From positions 1 to 28,363 of the forward strand of contig JAITRV010000159.1 of NCBI GenBank assembly GCA_031288215.1: a stretch of DNA of 28,363 nucleotides. The letters are read 5' to 3'. Position 1 is the stretch's first letter. The number at the start of each line of letters is the position of its first letter. The notes under the pieces were generated by a model. It did no database searches. It was not told the DNA's origin and saw nothing but the letters and a program-made list of their open reading frames with translations. The DNA comes from Spirochaetaceae bacterium. GTDB taxonomy: Bacteria; Spirochaetota; Spirochaetia; Treponematales; Breznakiellaceae. Below, one piece after another: positions 20,959-28,363 of the stretch. The position numbers were made by a program, and so were the translations under genes.

Positions 20959-22602
20959 TCAATACCCGTCGGACATGGACCGGTTCACGTCCCGCTGGTA
21001 GAGTTCCTGGTAGATGAGGCTGCGGGTTTTTAATTTGTCTTTTACGGGCTGGGCGAAGGGCATATACCGCCAGAAAATACTCCGGACTTCCTTGTCCAGC
21101 TTCTGGGTCCCCTCGCTTTCCTTGGTCATCCACACGATATAGTCATCGATAAAACAGGCCTTCAGATCGCCCTTGATTTTCCGGGAGGAAAAATACTGGT
21201 AGTAATTGCCGGTCAGCCCCTCCTCCATCCAGTAATAGGCCGCCTTTTCCTTGGCTACCTGCCAGCGCAGATCCGCCACGGCGGACAGCAGGGCAATGGT
21301 GAGGTTCTTGGGGTACATGGGGACCGCGATACGGCCCCGGCTGGTGGCCCGGTTCAAGCGGCTGAAGGGTTCCCAGCACATCCCGACGTCCCCGTAATTG
21401 GGCAGGAGGATCACGTAGGGGACGATCCGGTTGACCTTGTTCTTATAGATCCGGTGAAAAGCCTCCGGATCGATGCTTTCTATCCGGGACAGGAGGCTCA
21501 TTATGTTTTCCCGCAGGCCGATGTCATTCGGGAGGGAGTGGAAATATTCCCTGGTCAGGATGGGGAATTGGTTTCCCTGGCGGCCGATGGTCATCTTGGC
21601 CATCTGCCGGATCGTCGAGAATTCGGTGTCCACCGCCTGGACATCCGCTTGCGGAAGGCCCCCTTCTTCCGCCAGTTTGGCCTGGATGGTGTTCACGTCT
21701 TCCTGGGCTTGGTAGAAATCCCGGGAGAAGGTCTCCAGTTCCCGGTCCGATTTGAGCATGCTTTTTAAGACATCCTGAACTTCGGTAAAGGCCCTTTTTT
21801 GTCCCTCATCGTAACAGGCGCTGATGTCCGGTAACCCCTCCATGTGCCCGTGCTGCATGATGTTCTGAATCCGTTCCAAAAGGGCTTTTTCCAGGTTGAT
21901 CCGCTCTCCGTGCTTGGCCTTGAGCAGCCCCCGGGCGCCCTCCAGTTTGCCGTTGGCCTTTTCCAGCAACTGCTGCAGATGCCCCGAGGTATTGGAGCGG
22001 GAAACCTGGACTTCATCGGTGGTCGACGGCTGGATGACGCCGGTCCCGACGGCCTTGAGCCATTCATCCACATAATAAATAGGCTGGGACAGCTCGTTTT
22101 CCACCACCGCCTTGGCGAAGGTATCCCGGTCCTCGATATCGAGGAAGGTGGGATGCAGGATGCCGAAGCGGAGGAGGAACTTCTTGGGGGCGGCGATTTT
22201 TCCCGGCGCCTTCCGGGCGACGCCGGCCAGAAAGTCCCAAAACGCGGTGGATAATTGCTGACGGAAAACGCTTCTATCCTTGGGATCTTTGGTATTGAGG
22301 TACTTCTGCAGGATCGTATGGATCCGCTGGGCGCCGTCCCCTTCGTTGGCAAGGATCTGTTTATAGTAGTTAGGATCGTTAAAAACCCCATGGGGCTTTT
22401 CTTCAAAGCGCTTGGTTACGGCGGGAAAGCCGGAGGCTTCGACGTCTGTCTCCGAATCTGCTGTCCGCCCCTGCTTTCTCTCGGATTTATCAAAAAAAAT
22501 ATCAGAATCGTGGACCGCGGGTTTAGCCGGAACGGAGACCGTTCCGAGTAATGCGGCAATTTCAGGGTCCATCTCTCCTTGAAACATGCTATCTTGTGTC
22601 AT
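20959..22602 (-). CDS. 547-residue soluble protein of unknown function
   Basis: I cannot name this protein; it has the feel of a spirochaete-conserved hypothetical. There is no signal peptide or transmembrane helix. The first 70 residues are acidic and low-complexity (EGEMDPEIAALLG, then DIFFDKSERKQGR). Residues 80-190 are a compact region containing LRFGILHPTFLDIEDRDTF. Roughly 205-330 is rich in Glu, Lys, Gln and Leu and likely coiled coil. The last 200 residues are mixed and aromatic-rich (YVILLPNYGDVGMCWEPF, AAYYWMEEGLTGNYYQYF). No catalytic motif is obvious. The start at ATG 22602 has only AAGAG just before it and lies about two bases after the predicted transcription start. It is divergent from aroA. 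Confidence 0.8.
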   Translation of the reverse strand: MTQDSMFQGEMDPEIAALLGTVSVPAKPAVHDSDIFFDKSERKQGRTADSETDVEASGFPAVTKRFEEKPHGVFNDPNYYKQILANEGDGAQRIHTILQKYLNTKDPKDRSVFRQQLSTAFWDFLAGVARKAPGKIAAPKKFLLRFGILHPTFLDIEDRDTFAKAVVENELSQPIYYVDEWLKAVGTGVIQPSTTDEVQVSRSNTSGHLQQLLEKANGKLEGARGLLKAKHGERINLEKALLERIQNIMQHGHMEGLPDISACYDEGQKRAFTEVQDVLKSMLKSDRELETFSRDFYQAQEDVNTIQAKLAEEGGLPQADVQAVDTEFSTIRQMAKMTIGRQGNQFPILTREYFHSLPNDIGLRENIMSLLSRIESIDPEAFHRIYKNKVNRIVPYVILLPNYGDVGMCWEPFSRLNRATSRGRIAVPMYPKNLTIALLSAVADLRWQVAKEKAAYYWMEEGLTGNYYQYFSSRKIKGDLKACFIDDYIVWMTKESEGTQKLDKEVRSIFWRYMPFAQPVKDKLKTRSLIYQELYQRDVNRSMSDGY

Positions 22603-22610
22603 CTCTTTTT

Positions 22611-22639
22611 ATGGTAGTATGTTTCTTTGCGCCTGTCAA
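22611..22639 (-). promoter_or_regulatory. Promoter of the 547-residue gene
   Basis: On the minus strand TTGACA (plus 22634-22639) and TACCAT (plus 22611-22616) are separated by 17 bases. The expected start of transcription is near 22604, almost at the ATG (22602), which would give a leaderless or nearly leaderless mRNA. Confidence 0.65.
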
Positions 22640-22700
22640 TGCCGACGAAAACTGACGCCGGGGTGTATTCTTTGCGCTGATTATATGGTATGTTATATTC

Positions 22701-24002
22701 ATGCGCGCCCATATTAAACCGCACCGTTTTACCGGAACGGTCAGAGTCCCTGCCTCAAAATCCCATACGATCCGGCGGCTCCTTTTGGCGGCCCTTACCG
22801 AAGGAAGCTCGGAGATCGCCTATCCCCTGGATTCCCTGGACGCCCGATCCTGCGTCTCGGTGTGCCGGGCCCTGGGGGTGGAGATCGCCGAACACCAGGA
22901 CGGCGGGGGACGGCTGGTCCGTTGGACGGTTCGGGGGGTGGGGCCCCGGCGTCCGGACGCCCCCGCCGCGGCCCTGGACGTGGGGAATTCCGGTACCACC
23001 CTCTTTTTGGCCCTGGCCGCCGCGGCCCTGGGGTCCTCCCCGGTGAGCTTCACCGGGGATGCCCAGATCGCCCGGCGTAGCGCCGGCCCCCTCTTGGCGG
23101 CCCTCTCCGGCCTGGGGGTCCGGGTCGCTTCCGGCCCCGACGGCTGTATCCCCATCACCGTCCGGGGGCCCTGGAAGGGGGGCCGGGTCAGCCTTCCCTG
23201 CCCGACCAGCCAGTACCTCTCGGCCCTCCTCATCGCCGCCCCCCTGGCCCCGGCGGGGGTGCTTACCGAGATCGAGGTCCCCCTCCTCAACGAGCGGCCC
23301 TATATCGAATTGACCCTCTCCTACCTTAAGGCCCAGAACATCCCCTGGGAGGGGGCGGCGGACTTTTCCTTCTTCCGCATCCCCGGCGGGGCCGCGTACC
23401 GGCCCCTCTCAGGGCCCGTGCCCGCCGACTTTTCCTCCGCCGCCTATCCGGGCTGCGCCGCCGTCATCTCCGGGGGGCCGGCGACCCTCCTGGGCCTTGA
23501 CCCGGAGGACCCCCAGGGGGACAAGGCGGTCTTCGAGATACTCCGGCAGATGGGCGCCGAGGTCTCCTGGTCCGGGGAAGGCGGGGACCGTGCGCTCACC
23601 CTCTCCCGGAGCGGGTCCCTGCGGGGGGGCGTCTTCGACCTGAACGATACCCCGGACCTGCTGCCGGTCCTGGCCGCCACAGCCGCCTATGCCCGGGGGG
23701 ATACGGCCCTGGTCAACGTGGCCCACGCGCGGATCAAGGAGACCGACCGGATCGCGGTGATGGCCCGGGAACTGGGCAAGCTGGGAGTGGCCTGCGAGGA
23801 GCGCCCCGACGGCCTCGTCATCCACGGCACCGGAACGCCTCCGGCGGGGGGCCTCGTGGACGGCTGCGGGGATCACCGGGTGGTGATGGCCCTGGCGGCG
23901 GCTGCCCTGGGGGCGGCGGGGCCGGTGGAGATCGACGCCGCCGAAAGCGCCGCGGTAACCTACCCGGGCTTCCTGGAGCTTTTAACCGTAAAAGAAGGAT
24001 AA
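22701..24002 (+). CDS. aroA: 3-phosphoshikimate 1-carboxyvinyltransferase (EPSP synthase)
   Basis: Transfers the enolpyruvyl group of PEP to shikimate-3-phosphate in the shikimate pathway; it is the target of glyphosate. The 433-residue length is normal. VPASKSHTIRRLL (16-28) supplies the Lys and Arg that bind PEP and S3P. LDVGNSGTT (92-100), FTGDAQIARRSAGPLL, TSQYLSALLIAAPLA, NDTPDLLPVLA, RIKETDRIAVMARELGKLG and GDHRVVMALAAAALG are the expected blocks in order. The arginine that normally follows GNxGTTx is Phe102 here. The ending VTYPGFLELL lacks the lysine found before YP in some enzymes, which is also so in other class II enzymes. There is no ribosome-binding site before the ATG; a TATGTT element at 22689-22694 could give a leaderless start, but no good -35 box accompanies it. 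Confidence 0.92.
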   Translation: MRAHIKPHRFTGTVRVPASKSHTIRRLLLAALTEGSSEIAYPLDSLDARSCVSVCRALGVEIAEHQDGGGRLVRWTVRGVGPRRPDAPAAALDVGNSGTTLFLALAAAALGSSPVSFTGDAQIARRSAGPLLAALSGLGVRVASGPDGCIPITVRGPWKGGRVSLPCPTSQYLSALLIAAPLAPAGVLTEIEVPLLNERPYIELTLSYLKAQNIPWEGAADFSFFRIPGGAAYRPLSGPVPADFSSAAYPGCAAVISGGPATLLGLDPEDPQGDKAVFEILRQMGAEVSWSGEGGDRALTLSRSGSLRGGVFDLNDTPDLLPVLAATAAYARGDTALVNVAHARIKETDRIAVMARELGKLGVACEERPDGLVIHGTGTPPAGGLVDGCGDHRVVMALAAAALGAAGPVEIDAAESAAVTYPGFLELLTVKEG

Positions 24003-24040
24003 AAGATTCAGGATAAGCATAGGATGGAGCAGAGGAAACG

Positions 24041-25543
24041 ATGCGTATTGTCATTGTAGGGGGCGGGATGGTGGGCAGCCAGCTCGCCCGGCATCTTATC
24101 CAGGAGAAACATGACGTTTCCCTGATAGAGCCCAATGAGGAGCGTGCCCGGCACGCCTCCAACCGGCTGGACTGTTTTGTCCTCCAGGATGAGGGGAACA
24201 GCCTCAACGCCCTGGAAGAGGCGGGTATCGCCAAGGCCGATGCCCTGGTCTGCGTAACCGATTCCGACGAGGTTAACATGATCACCTGCGGCCTGGCCGC
24301 TTCCCGCTACCCGGCCCTCCTTAAAATCGCCCGGGTGCGGAACCACGATTATACCCGGCTGACCCGCGGCGGGGAGCGCCCCTCCCCGGACAAAAAGGCC
24401 GCCGGCAGGGAGGCCCCGGCCCAGGAGGTCGAAGCCGGAGATCGGGCCGGGCCACGGGCCTTCGAGGATTCCCGCATCCTGGGGATCGACTTCTTCGTCC
24501 ATCCCGACGTGGAAGTCTCCCGGTCGGTGCTGAACGCCGTAGAACACGGGGCCATGGGGGATATCCTGGCCTTTGCGGGCACCCCCTATGAGTTGGGGTC
24601 CATTGATATAGAGGCGGAAAGTGTCTTTGACGGCCTGGAACTGAACAATTTCAGGACCCTGGTCAAGGGGGAAAGCCTCGTCACCCTCTTGGAACGGAAG
24701 GGGGAATGCATACTCCCCCGGGGGTCCACGGTGCTCGCCCGGGGGGACCGGATTCATATCCTGGCCCAGGAAAAGGAACTGAACGCGATCTTTAACCTGG
24801 CGGGGAGGGCAGAAAAACCCCTGCGGAAAATAGGGATCGTCGGCGGGGGCCGGGTGGGGAGCCTCATCGCCGAGGGGCTTCTGGACCGGGAGACGGAAAA
24901 GAAGAAGGGCCTCTTTTCCCTGCTGAAGTCCCTGATTCCCCGGAGCAGCCGCCGGGTGATCATCATTGAAGAGGATTACGGCCGCTCCAAGGAACTGGCG
25001 GACCGTTTCCCCGAAGCGCTGATCCTCAACGAGGATATTTCCGACGAGAGTTTTGTCGCCGAAGAGCGGATCGACGATTTGGATTTGATCATCACCGCCA
25101 CGGAGGATCAGGAACTGAACATGATCGCCGCGATCTACCTCAAATCCCGGGGGGTCCGCCGGGCCATCGCCCTGGTTACGGGCCTGGGCTATGCGGCCAT
25201 AGCCCGGCAGTTGGGGGTGGACGTGGTGATCCCCATGAAGTCGGTGGTGGTGGATTCGATCCTGTCCCACCTCATGGGGGGCGGGGTCCGGGAGGTCCAC
25301 CGGATCGGGGACGGAAGCATCGACATTATCGAGATCGAAATAGGCCCCGCCTCCCCGGCACGGGACATGCCCATCACGGATTTCAAGATCCCCGCCGGGG
25401 GCCTCGTGATGCTGGTGAACCGGAAGGACCATTCCTTCATCCCCCGGGGGGACTACATCTTTCGAACCGCCGACCGGATCATCCTCATCGCGAAGAACGG
25501 AAGCGAAGCGGAAATCGAAAAGTTCTTCGGGACATTGCTATGA
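24041..25543 (+). CDS. trkA: Trk potassium uptake regulatory subunit TrkA
   Basis: The cytoplasmic NAD/ATP-binding gating ring protein of the Trk K+ uptake system. It is 500 residues with the full double arrangement: an N-terminal RCK domain with GGGMVGSQLARHL (7-19) and Glu30, a TrkA-C domain (to about 255), then a second RCK domain with GIVGGGRVGSLIAEGLL (265-281) and a second TrkA-C domain ending GDYIFRTADRIILIAK. Two insertions are unusual: a charged low-complexity stretch at about 108-143 (DKKAAGREAPAQEVEAGD) in the first linker, and a basic segment (ETEKKKGLFSLLKSL, about 282-298) just after the second dinucleotide motif. It overlaps trkH by 4 bases (ATGA) and starts the Trk operon. Confidence 0.93.
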   Translation: MRIVIVGGGMVGSQLARHLIQEKHDVSLIEPNEERARHASNRLDCFVLQDEGNSLNALEEAGIAKADALVCVTDSDEVNMITCGLAASRYPALLKIARVRNHDYTRLTRGGERPSPDKKAAGREAPAQEVEAGDRAGPRAFEDSRILGIDFFVHPDVEVSRSVLNAVEHGAMGDILAFAGTPYELGSIDIEAESVFDGLELNNFRTLVKGESLVTLLERKGECILPRGSTVLARGDRIHILAQEKELNAIFNLAGRAEKPLRKIGIVGGGRVGSLIAEGLLDRETEKKKGLFSLLKSLIPRSSRRVIIIEEDYGRSKELADRFPEALILNEDISDESFVAEERIDDLDLIITATEDQELNMIAAIYLKSRGVRRAIALVTGLGYAAIARQLGVDVVIPMKSVVVDSILSHLMGGGVREVHRIGDGSIDIIEIEIGPASPARDMPITDFKIPAGGLVMLVNRKDHSFIPRGDYIFRTADRIILIAKNGSEAEIEKFFGTLL

Positions 25544-26979
25544 GACATTCCCTGATCTTCCGCCTTCTCCTGCTGTTCCTGGCCCTGGCGGCCATGACCA
25601 TGCTCATCCCCTTATGTTTAGCCCTTGCCTGGGGGGAAGGGGAGATGATCCTGCCCTTCCTCATCCCCGCCCTGGGGGGGATGATCCCGGCCCTGCCGGT
25701 GGCGATCTTCACCGGCAAACGGCCCATCCGTTTCAGCGCCTCCGACGGCTTCCTCCTGGTCTTCTCCGCCTGGGTCCTGATAAGCCTCCTGGGGGCGTTT
25801 CCCTACTACCTCTCAGGCGCCATTCCCCGGTTCTCCGGCGCGGTCTTTGAGAGCGTCTCGGGCTTCTCCACCACCGGGGCCACGGTGATCGGCGACGTGG
25901 AAAAGCTCCCCCGGTCCCTGCTTTTTTGGCGGGCCATGACCCACTGGCTGGGGGGCATGGGGATCGTGGTCCTCTCCGTGGCCCTCCTCCCCCTCTTAGG
26001 AGTCGGGGGCTTCCAACTGCTCAAGGCCGAAACCGCGCCTGAAAAGGAAAAGATCACCCCTAAGATCACCGAAACCGCCAAGATCCTCTGGCTCATCTAC
26101 ACCGCCCTCACCGCCCTGGAAACCCTGCTCCTGATGCTGGGGGGCATGGACTGGTTTGACGCGCTCACCCACGCCTTTTCCACCATCGCCTCCGGGGGCT
26201 TCAGCGTCCGCAACAACAGCATCGCCGCCTACCATTCCCCCTGGATCGAGGGGGTCTGCACGGTCTTCATGCTCCTGGCGGCCTTCAACTTCACCATGAT
26301 CTACCGGCTGATCCAGGGCAAGTACCGGGAAGTCCTGACCAACAGCGAGACCCGCGCCTACGGCCTCGTCATCCTCGTCTCGGTGGGGATCAGCGCCTTC
26401 GCCCTTCTCCCCACCCTTCCCGCGGGGGAGGCCCTGGGCAAGGCATCCTTCCACGTCGCCTCGATCCTCTCCACCACGGGCTTTTCCTCCGCGGACTATT
26501 CCCTCTGGCCGGCGGCGGCCCAGGCGGTGATCTTCTTCCTCTTGTTTACCGGGGGCTGTTCGGGGTCCACCGCCGGGGGAATCAAGGTGATCCGCCACGT
26601 GATCCTGACGAAACAGGCGGGCAACGAGATGAAACGGCTTCTCTACCCCCGGGGGATATTCAGCGTCCGCCTGAACAACAAGGTGGGCTCCAAGAATGTG
26701 GTCTACGGGGTGGCGGGCTTCGTGTTCCTCTACCTGGCCATCGTCCTCGTCGTCACCCTGATCGTCAGCGGCTCCGGGATGGACCTGTTTTCCTCCCTCA
26801 GCCTCGCGGCCCTCACCCTGGGAAACGTCGGCATCGGCCTCGGGGCGACGGGGCCGGGCGCGGTCTTCCGGGACCTCCCCGCCGGGATCATCTGGGTCCT
26901 CTCCTTTGTGATGATCGCCGGGCGGCTGGAACTGTGGACCGCCCTGGTGTTCTTTTCCCGGGCCTATTGGCGGCACTGA
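25540..26979 (+). CDS. trkH: Trk-type potassium transporter pore protein TrkH, copy 1
   Basis: A 479-residue membrane protein of the TrkH/KtrB family, which forms a K+ pathway from four MPM (helix-loop-helix) repeats. The four filter loops are visible: SVSGFSTTGATV (106-117), TIASGGFSVRNNS, ASILSTTGFSSADY and TLGNVGIGLGATGP. MTHWLGGMGIVVLSVALLPLLGVGGFQLLKAE is the strongly conserved stretch after the first pore loop. FTGGCSGSTAGGIKVIRHVILTKQ is the hairpin in the third repeat. The ATG overlaps the trkA stop by 4 bases, and AGGAGG for the next gene covers this gene's own stop, so expression of all three is linked. Confidence 0.94.
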   Translation: MRHSLIFRLLLLFLALAAMTMLIPLCLALAWGEGEMILPFLIPALGGMIPALPVAIFTGKRPIRFSASDGFLLVFSAWVLISLLGAFPYYLSGAIPRFSGAVFESVSGFSTTGATVIGDVEKLPRSLLFWRAMTHWLGGMGIVVLSVALLPLLGVGGFQLLKAETAPEKEKITPKITETAKILWLIYTALTALETLLLMLGGMDWFDALTHAFSTIASGGFSVRNNSIAAYHSPWIEGVCTVFMLLAAFNFTMIYRLIQGKYREVLTNSETRAYGLVILVSVGISAFALLPTLPAGEALGKASFHVASILSTTGFSSADYSLWPAAAQAVIFFLLFTGGCSGSTAGGIKVIRHVILTKQAGNEMKRLLYPRGIFSVRLNNKVGSKNVVYGVAGFVFLYLAIVLVVTLIVSGSGMDLFSSLSLAALTLGNVGIGLGATGPGAVFRDLPAGIIWVLSFVMIAGRLELWTALVFFSRAYWRH

Positions 26980-26991
26980 GGAGGAACGGGC

Positions 26992-28363
26992 ATGGTTGAA
27001 GAAAACGCCCTGAAACGGCTCATGTTCAAACCCTTCATGTTCCTGCGGGTCCTGCCCCTTCTCCTCGGGATCCTGGCGCTGATCATGTTTCCCTCCCTCG
27101 TCATGGCCCTGGCGTACGGGGAGACCGCCATGATCCGGGCCTTTGCCCTGCCCTCATCGCTCGCCCTGGCCGCGGCGGGCGGCGCCCTGGTCTCCCTGCG
27201 GAAGCGGCCCCTCCGTTTCAGTCCCCGCCAGGGCTTTCTCCTGGTGTCCCTCACCTGGATGCTGATAAGCCTCGTGGGGGCCCTTCCCTACTATCTCGGG
27301 GAAGTGGGCCTTTCCTTTACCGACGCGATCTTTGAAAGCACCTGCGGCTTTGCCACCACCGGGAGCACCACCATTGCGGATGTGGAGCGCCTCCCCCGGT
27401 CCCTCATTTTCTGGCGGAGCATGACCCACTGGTTCGGCGGCATGGGGATCATCCTCCTCTCCGTGGCCCTCCTTCCCCTCCTGGGGGTGGGGGGCTTCCA
27501 GCTCATCAAGGCCGAGACCCCGGGCCCGGAAAAGGAGAAGGTTACCCCCAAGATCACCGCTACCGCCAAGATCCTCTACCTGGTGTACTGCGGCCTCACC
27601 GCGGTCCTGGCGATCTGCTACCTTGCCGGGGGGATGAACTGGTTTGACGCCCTCTGCCACGCCTTCACCGTCGTCGCTTCCGGGGGGATTAGCACGAAGA
27701 ACGCGGGTATCGCTTCGTACCGGTCCCCCTTCATTGAGGTGGTTACCACGATTTTCATGCTCCTGGCGGCGGTCAACTTCAACCTCTACTACCGGCTGCT
27801 CCAGGGCAAATACCAGGACATCGTCGACAACTCCGAATTCAGGACCTACCTGTTCATCTTCGCCGCCGCCGCGCTGATCATCACGGTGAGCATCCTGCCG
27901 GTTTACGGCTCCCTGGGGACCGCCCTGCGCTACGGAACCTTCCAGGCCGCCTCGGTGCTTTCCACCACCGGGAACGTCATCGCGGACTACGAGGCCTGGC
28001 CGATGCTTGCCCAGGCGGTCATCTTCGTCCTCATGTTCATCGGGGGCTGTTCCTCCTCCACCGCCGGGGGGATCAAGGTGGTGCGGCTGGTGGTCCTCTT
28101 CAAGCAGGCGGGGAACGAAATGCGGCGGCTCCTCTACCCCCGGGGCATTTTCAGCATCCGCCTCAACCGCAAGGTGGGCCGTAAGGACGTGGTTTACGGG
28201 GTGGCGGCCTTTATTTCCCTCTATATCATGGTCATTATCGCGGTCACCCTGATCACCGCCCTTTCGGGAATCGAGGTCTTTTCCTCCTTCAGCGCCGCCC
28301 TGGCGGTAACGGGAAACGTGGGCGTCGGCTTCGGCGCCATCGGCCCCACCCGCAGCTTCGCGG
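26992..28363 (+). CDS. trkH: Trk-type potassium transporter pore protein TrkH, copy 2 (3' end missing)
   Basis: A second TrkH, tandem to the first, open to the end of the window (457 codons seen, probably 15-25 residues short). It starts at ATG 26992 with AGGAGGAA (26979-26986) upstream. It is clearly a paralogue of copy 1 along its whole length, for example THWFGGMGIILLSVALLPLLGVGGFQLIKAE and FIGGCSSSTAGGIKVVRLVVLFKQ. It has an N-terminal extension of about 13 residues (MVEENALKRLMFK). The filter loops differ: STCGFATTGSTT, VVASGGISTKNAG, ASVLSTTGNVIADY and AVTGNVGVGFGAIGP. The key glycines remain. Loop 3 changes TTGFSS to TTGNVI and loop 2 GGFSV to GGIST, so ion selectivity or affinity may differ from copy 1. 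Confidence 0.92.
   Translation, partial: MVEENALKRLMFKPFMFLRVLPLLLGILALIMFPSLVMALAYGETAMIRAFALPSSLALAAAGGALVSLRKRPLRFSPRQGFLLVSLTWMLISLVGALPYYLGEVGLSFTDAIFESTCGFATTGSTTIADVERLPRSLIFWRSMTHWFGGMGIILLSVALLPLLGVGGFQLIKAETPGPEKEKVTPKITATAKILYLVYCGLTAVLAICYLAGGMNWFDALCHAFTVVASGGISTKNAGIASYRSPFIEVVTTIFMLLAAVNFNLYYRLLQGKYQDIVDNSEFRTYLFIFAAAALIITVSILPVYGSLGTALRYGTFQAASVLSTTGNVIADYEAWPMLAQAVIFVLMFIGGCSSSTAGGIKVVRLVVLFKQAGNEMRRLLYPRGIFSIRLNRKVGRKDVVYGVAAFISLYIMVIIAVTLITALSGIEVFSSFSAALAVTGNVGVGFGAIGPTRSFA

Noticed and set aside
24008..25432. A 474-codon minus-strand frame opposite trkA
   Set aside because: Antisense shadow; trkA has complete RCK motifs in its own frame.

Overview
The window looks like chromosome from a GC-rich, flagellated bacterium, most likely a spirochaete of the Treponema type. 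The hints are an FlgM-like anti-sigma factor behind a sigma-28 promoter, several conserved-looking proteins of unknown function, LspA, and a TrkA/TrkH set. I have no database match, so the taxonomy is an inference. Most of it is dense housekeeping sequence of very high GC. The stretch from about 2337 to 10918 is clearly AT-richer (27 of 60 bases are G or C at 4081-4140, against 45 of 60 at 23041-23100) and looks acquired.

Layout. 1-2326: end of a pyrimidine operon (pyrK partial, pyrD, pyrE). 2337-10918: an accessory catabolic locus. A divergent RpiR-type regulator faces an operon of an FAD-linked oxidase, EtfB, EtfA, an SDR dehydrogenase, an FGGY kinase, a small YcxB-like membrane protein and a BCCT transporter, with a palindromic operator and a strong promoter in the divergent gap. 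11115-14363: lysine/DAP branch (lysC, dapB, dapA). 14574-17626: a membrane-anchored zinc-ribbon protein, rsmI, flgM with a sigma-28 promoter, and a GHKL-like/HDOD fusion. 17790-20897: a membrane alpha/beta-hydrolase-like protein, a Nif3-family protein, lspA and a small membrane protein. 20959-22602: a 547-residue protein I cannot name. 22701-24002: aroA. 24041 to the end: a potassium uptake cluster, trkA followed by two tandem trkH genes, the second cut by the window edge.

The best candidate for an undescribed system is the 2337-10918 locus. A BCCT carrier, normally for quaternary-ammonium or similar zwitterions, is combined with polyol/sugar-type enzymes (SDR, FGGY kinase) and a flavin oxidase of the alkyl-DHAP-synthase-like branch that has its own electron-transfer flavoprotein. 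I infer uptake and oxidation of a small zwitterion that carries a polyol or hydroxy-acid part. The substrate cannot be read from the sequence. Smaller points of interest are a 21-bp in-frame tandem repeat inside lysC, probable leaderless starts at rsmI and at the 547-residue gene, a hydrolase fold without its nucleophile serine, and two TrkH pores with different filter loops.
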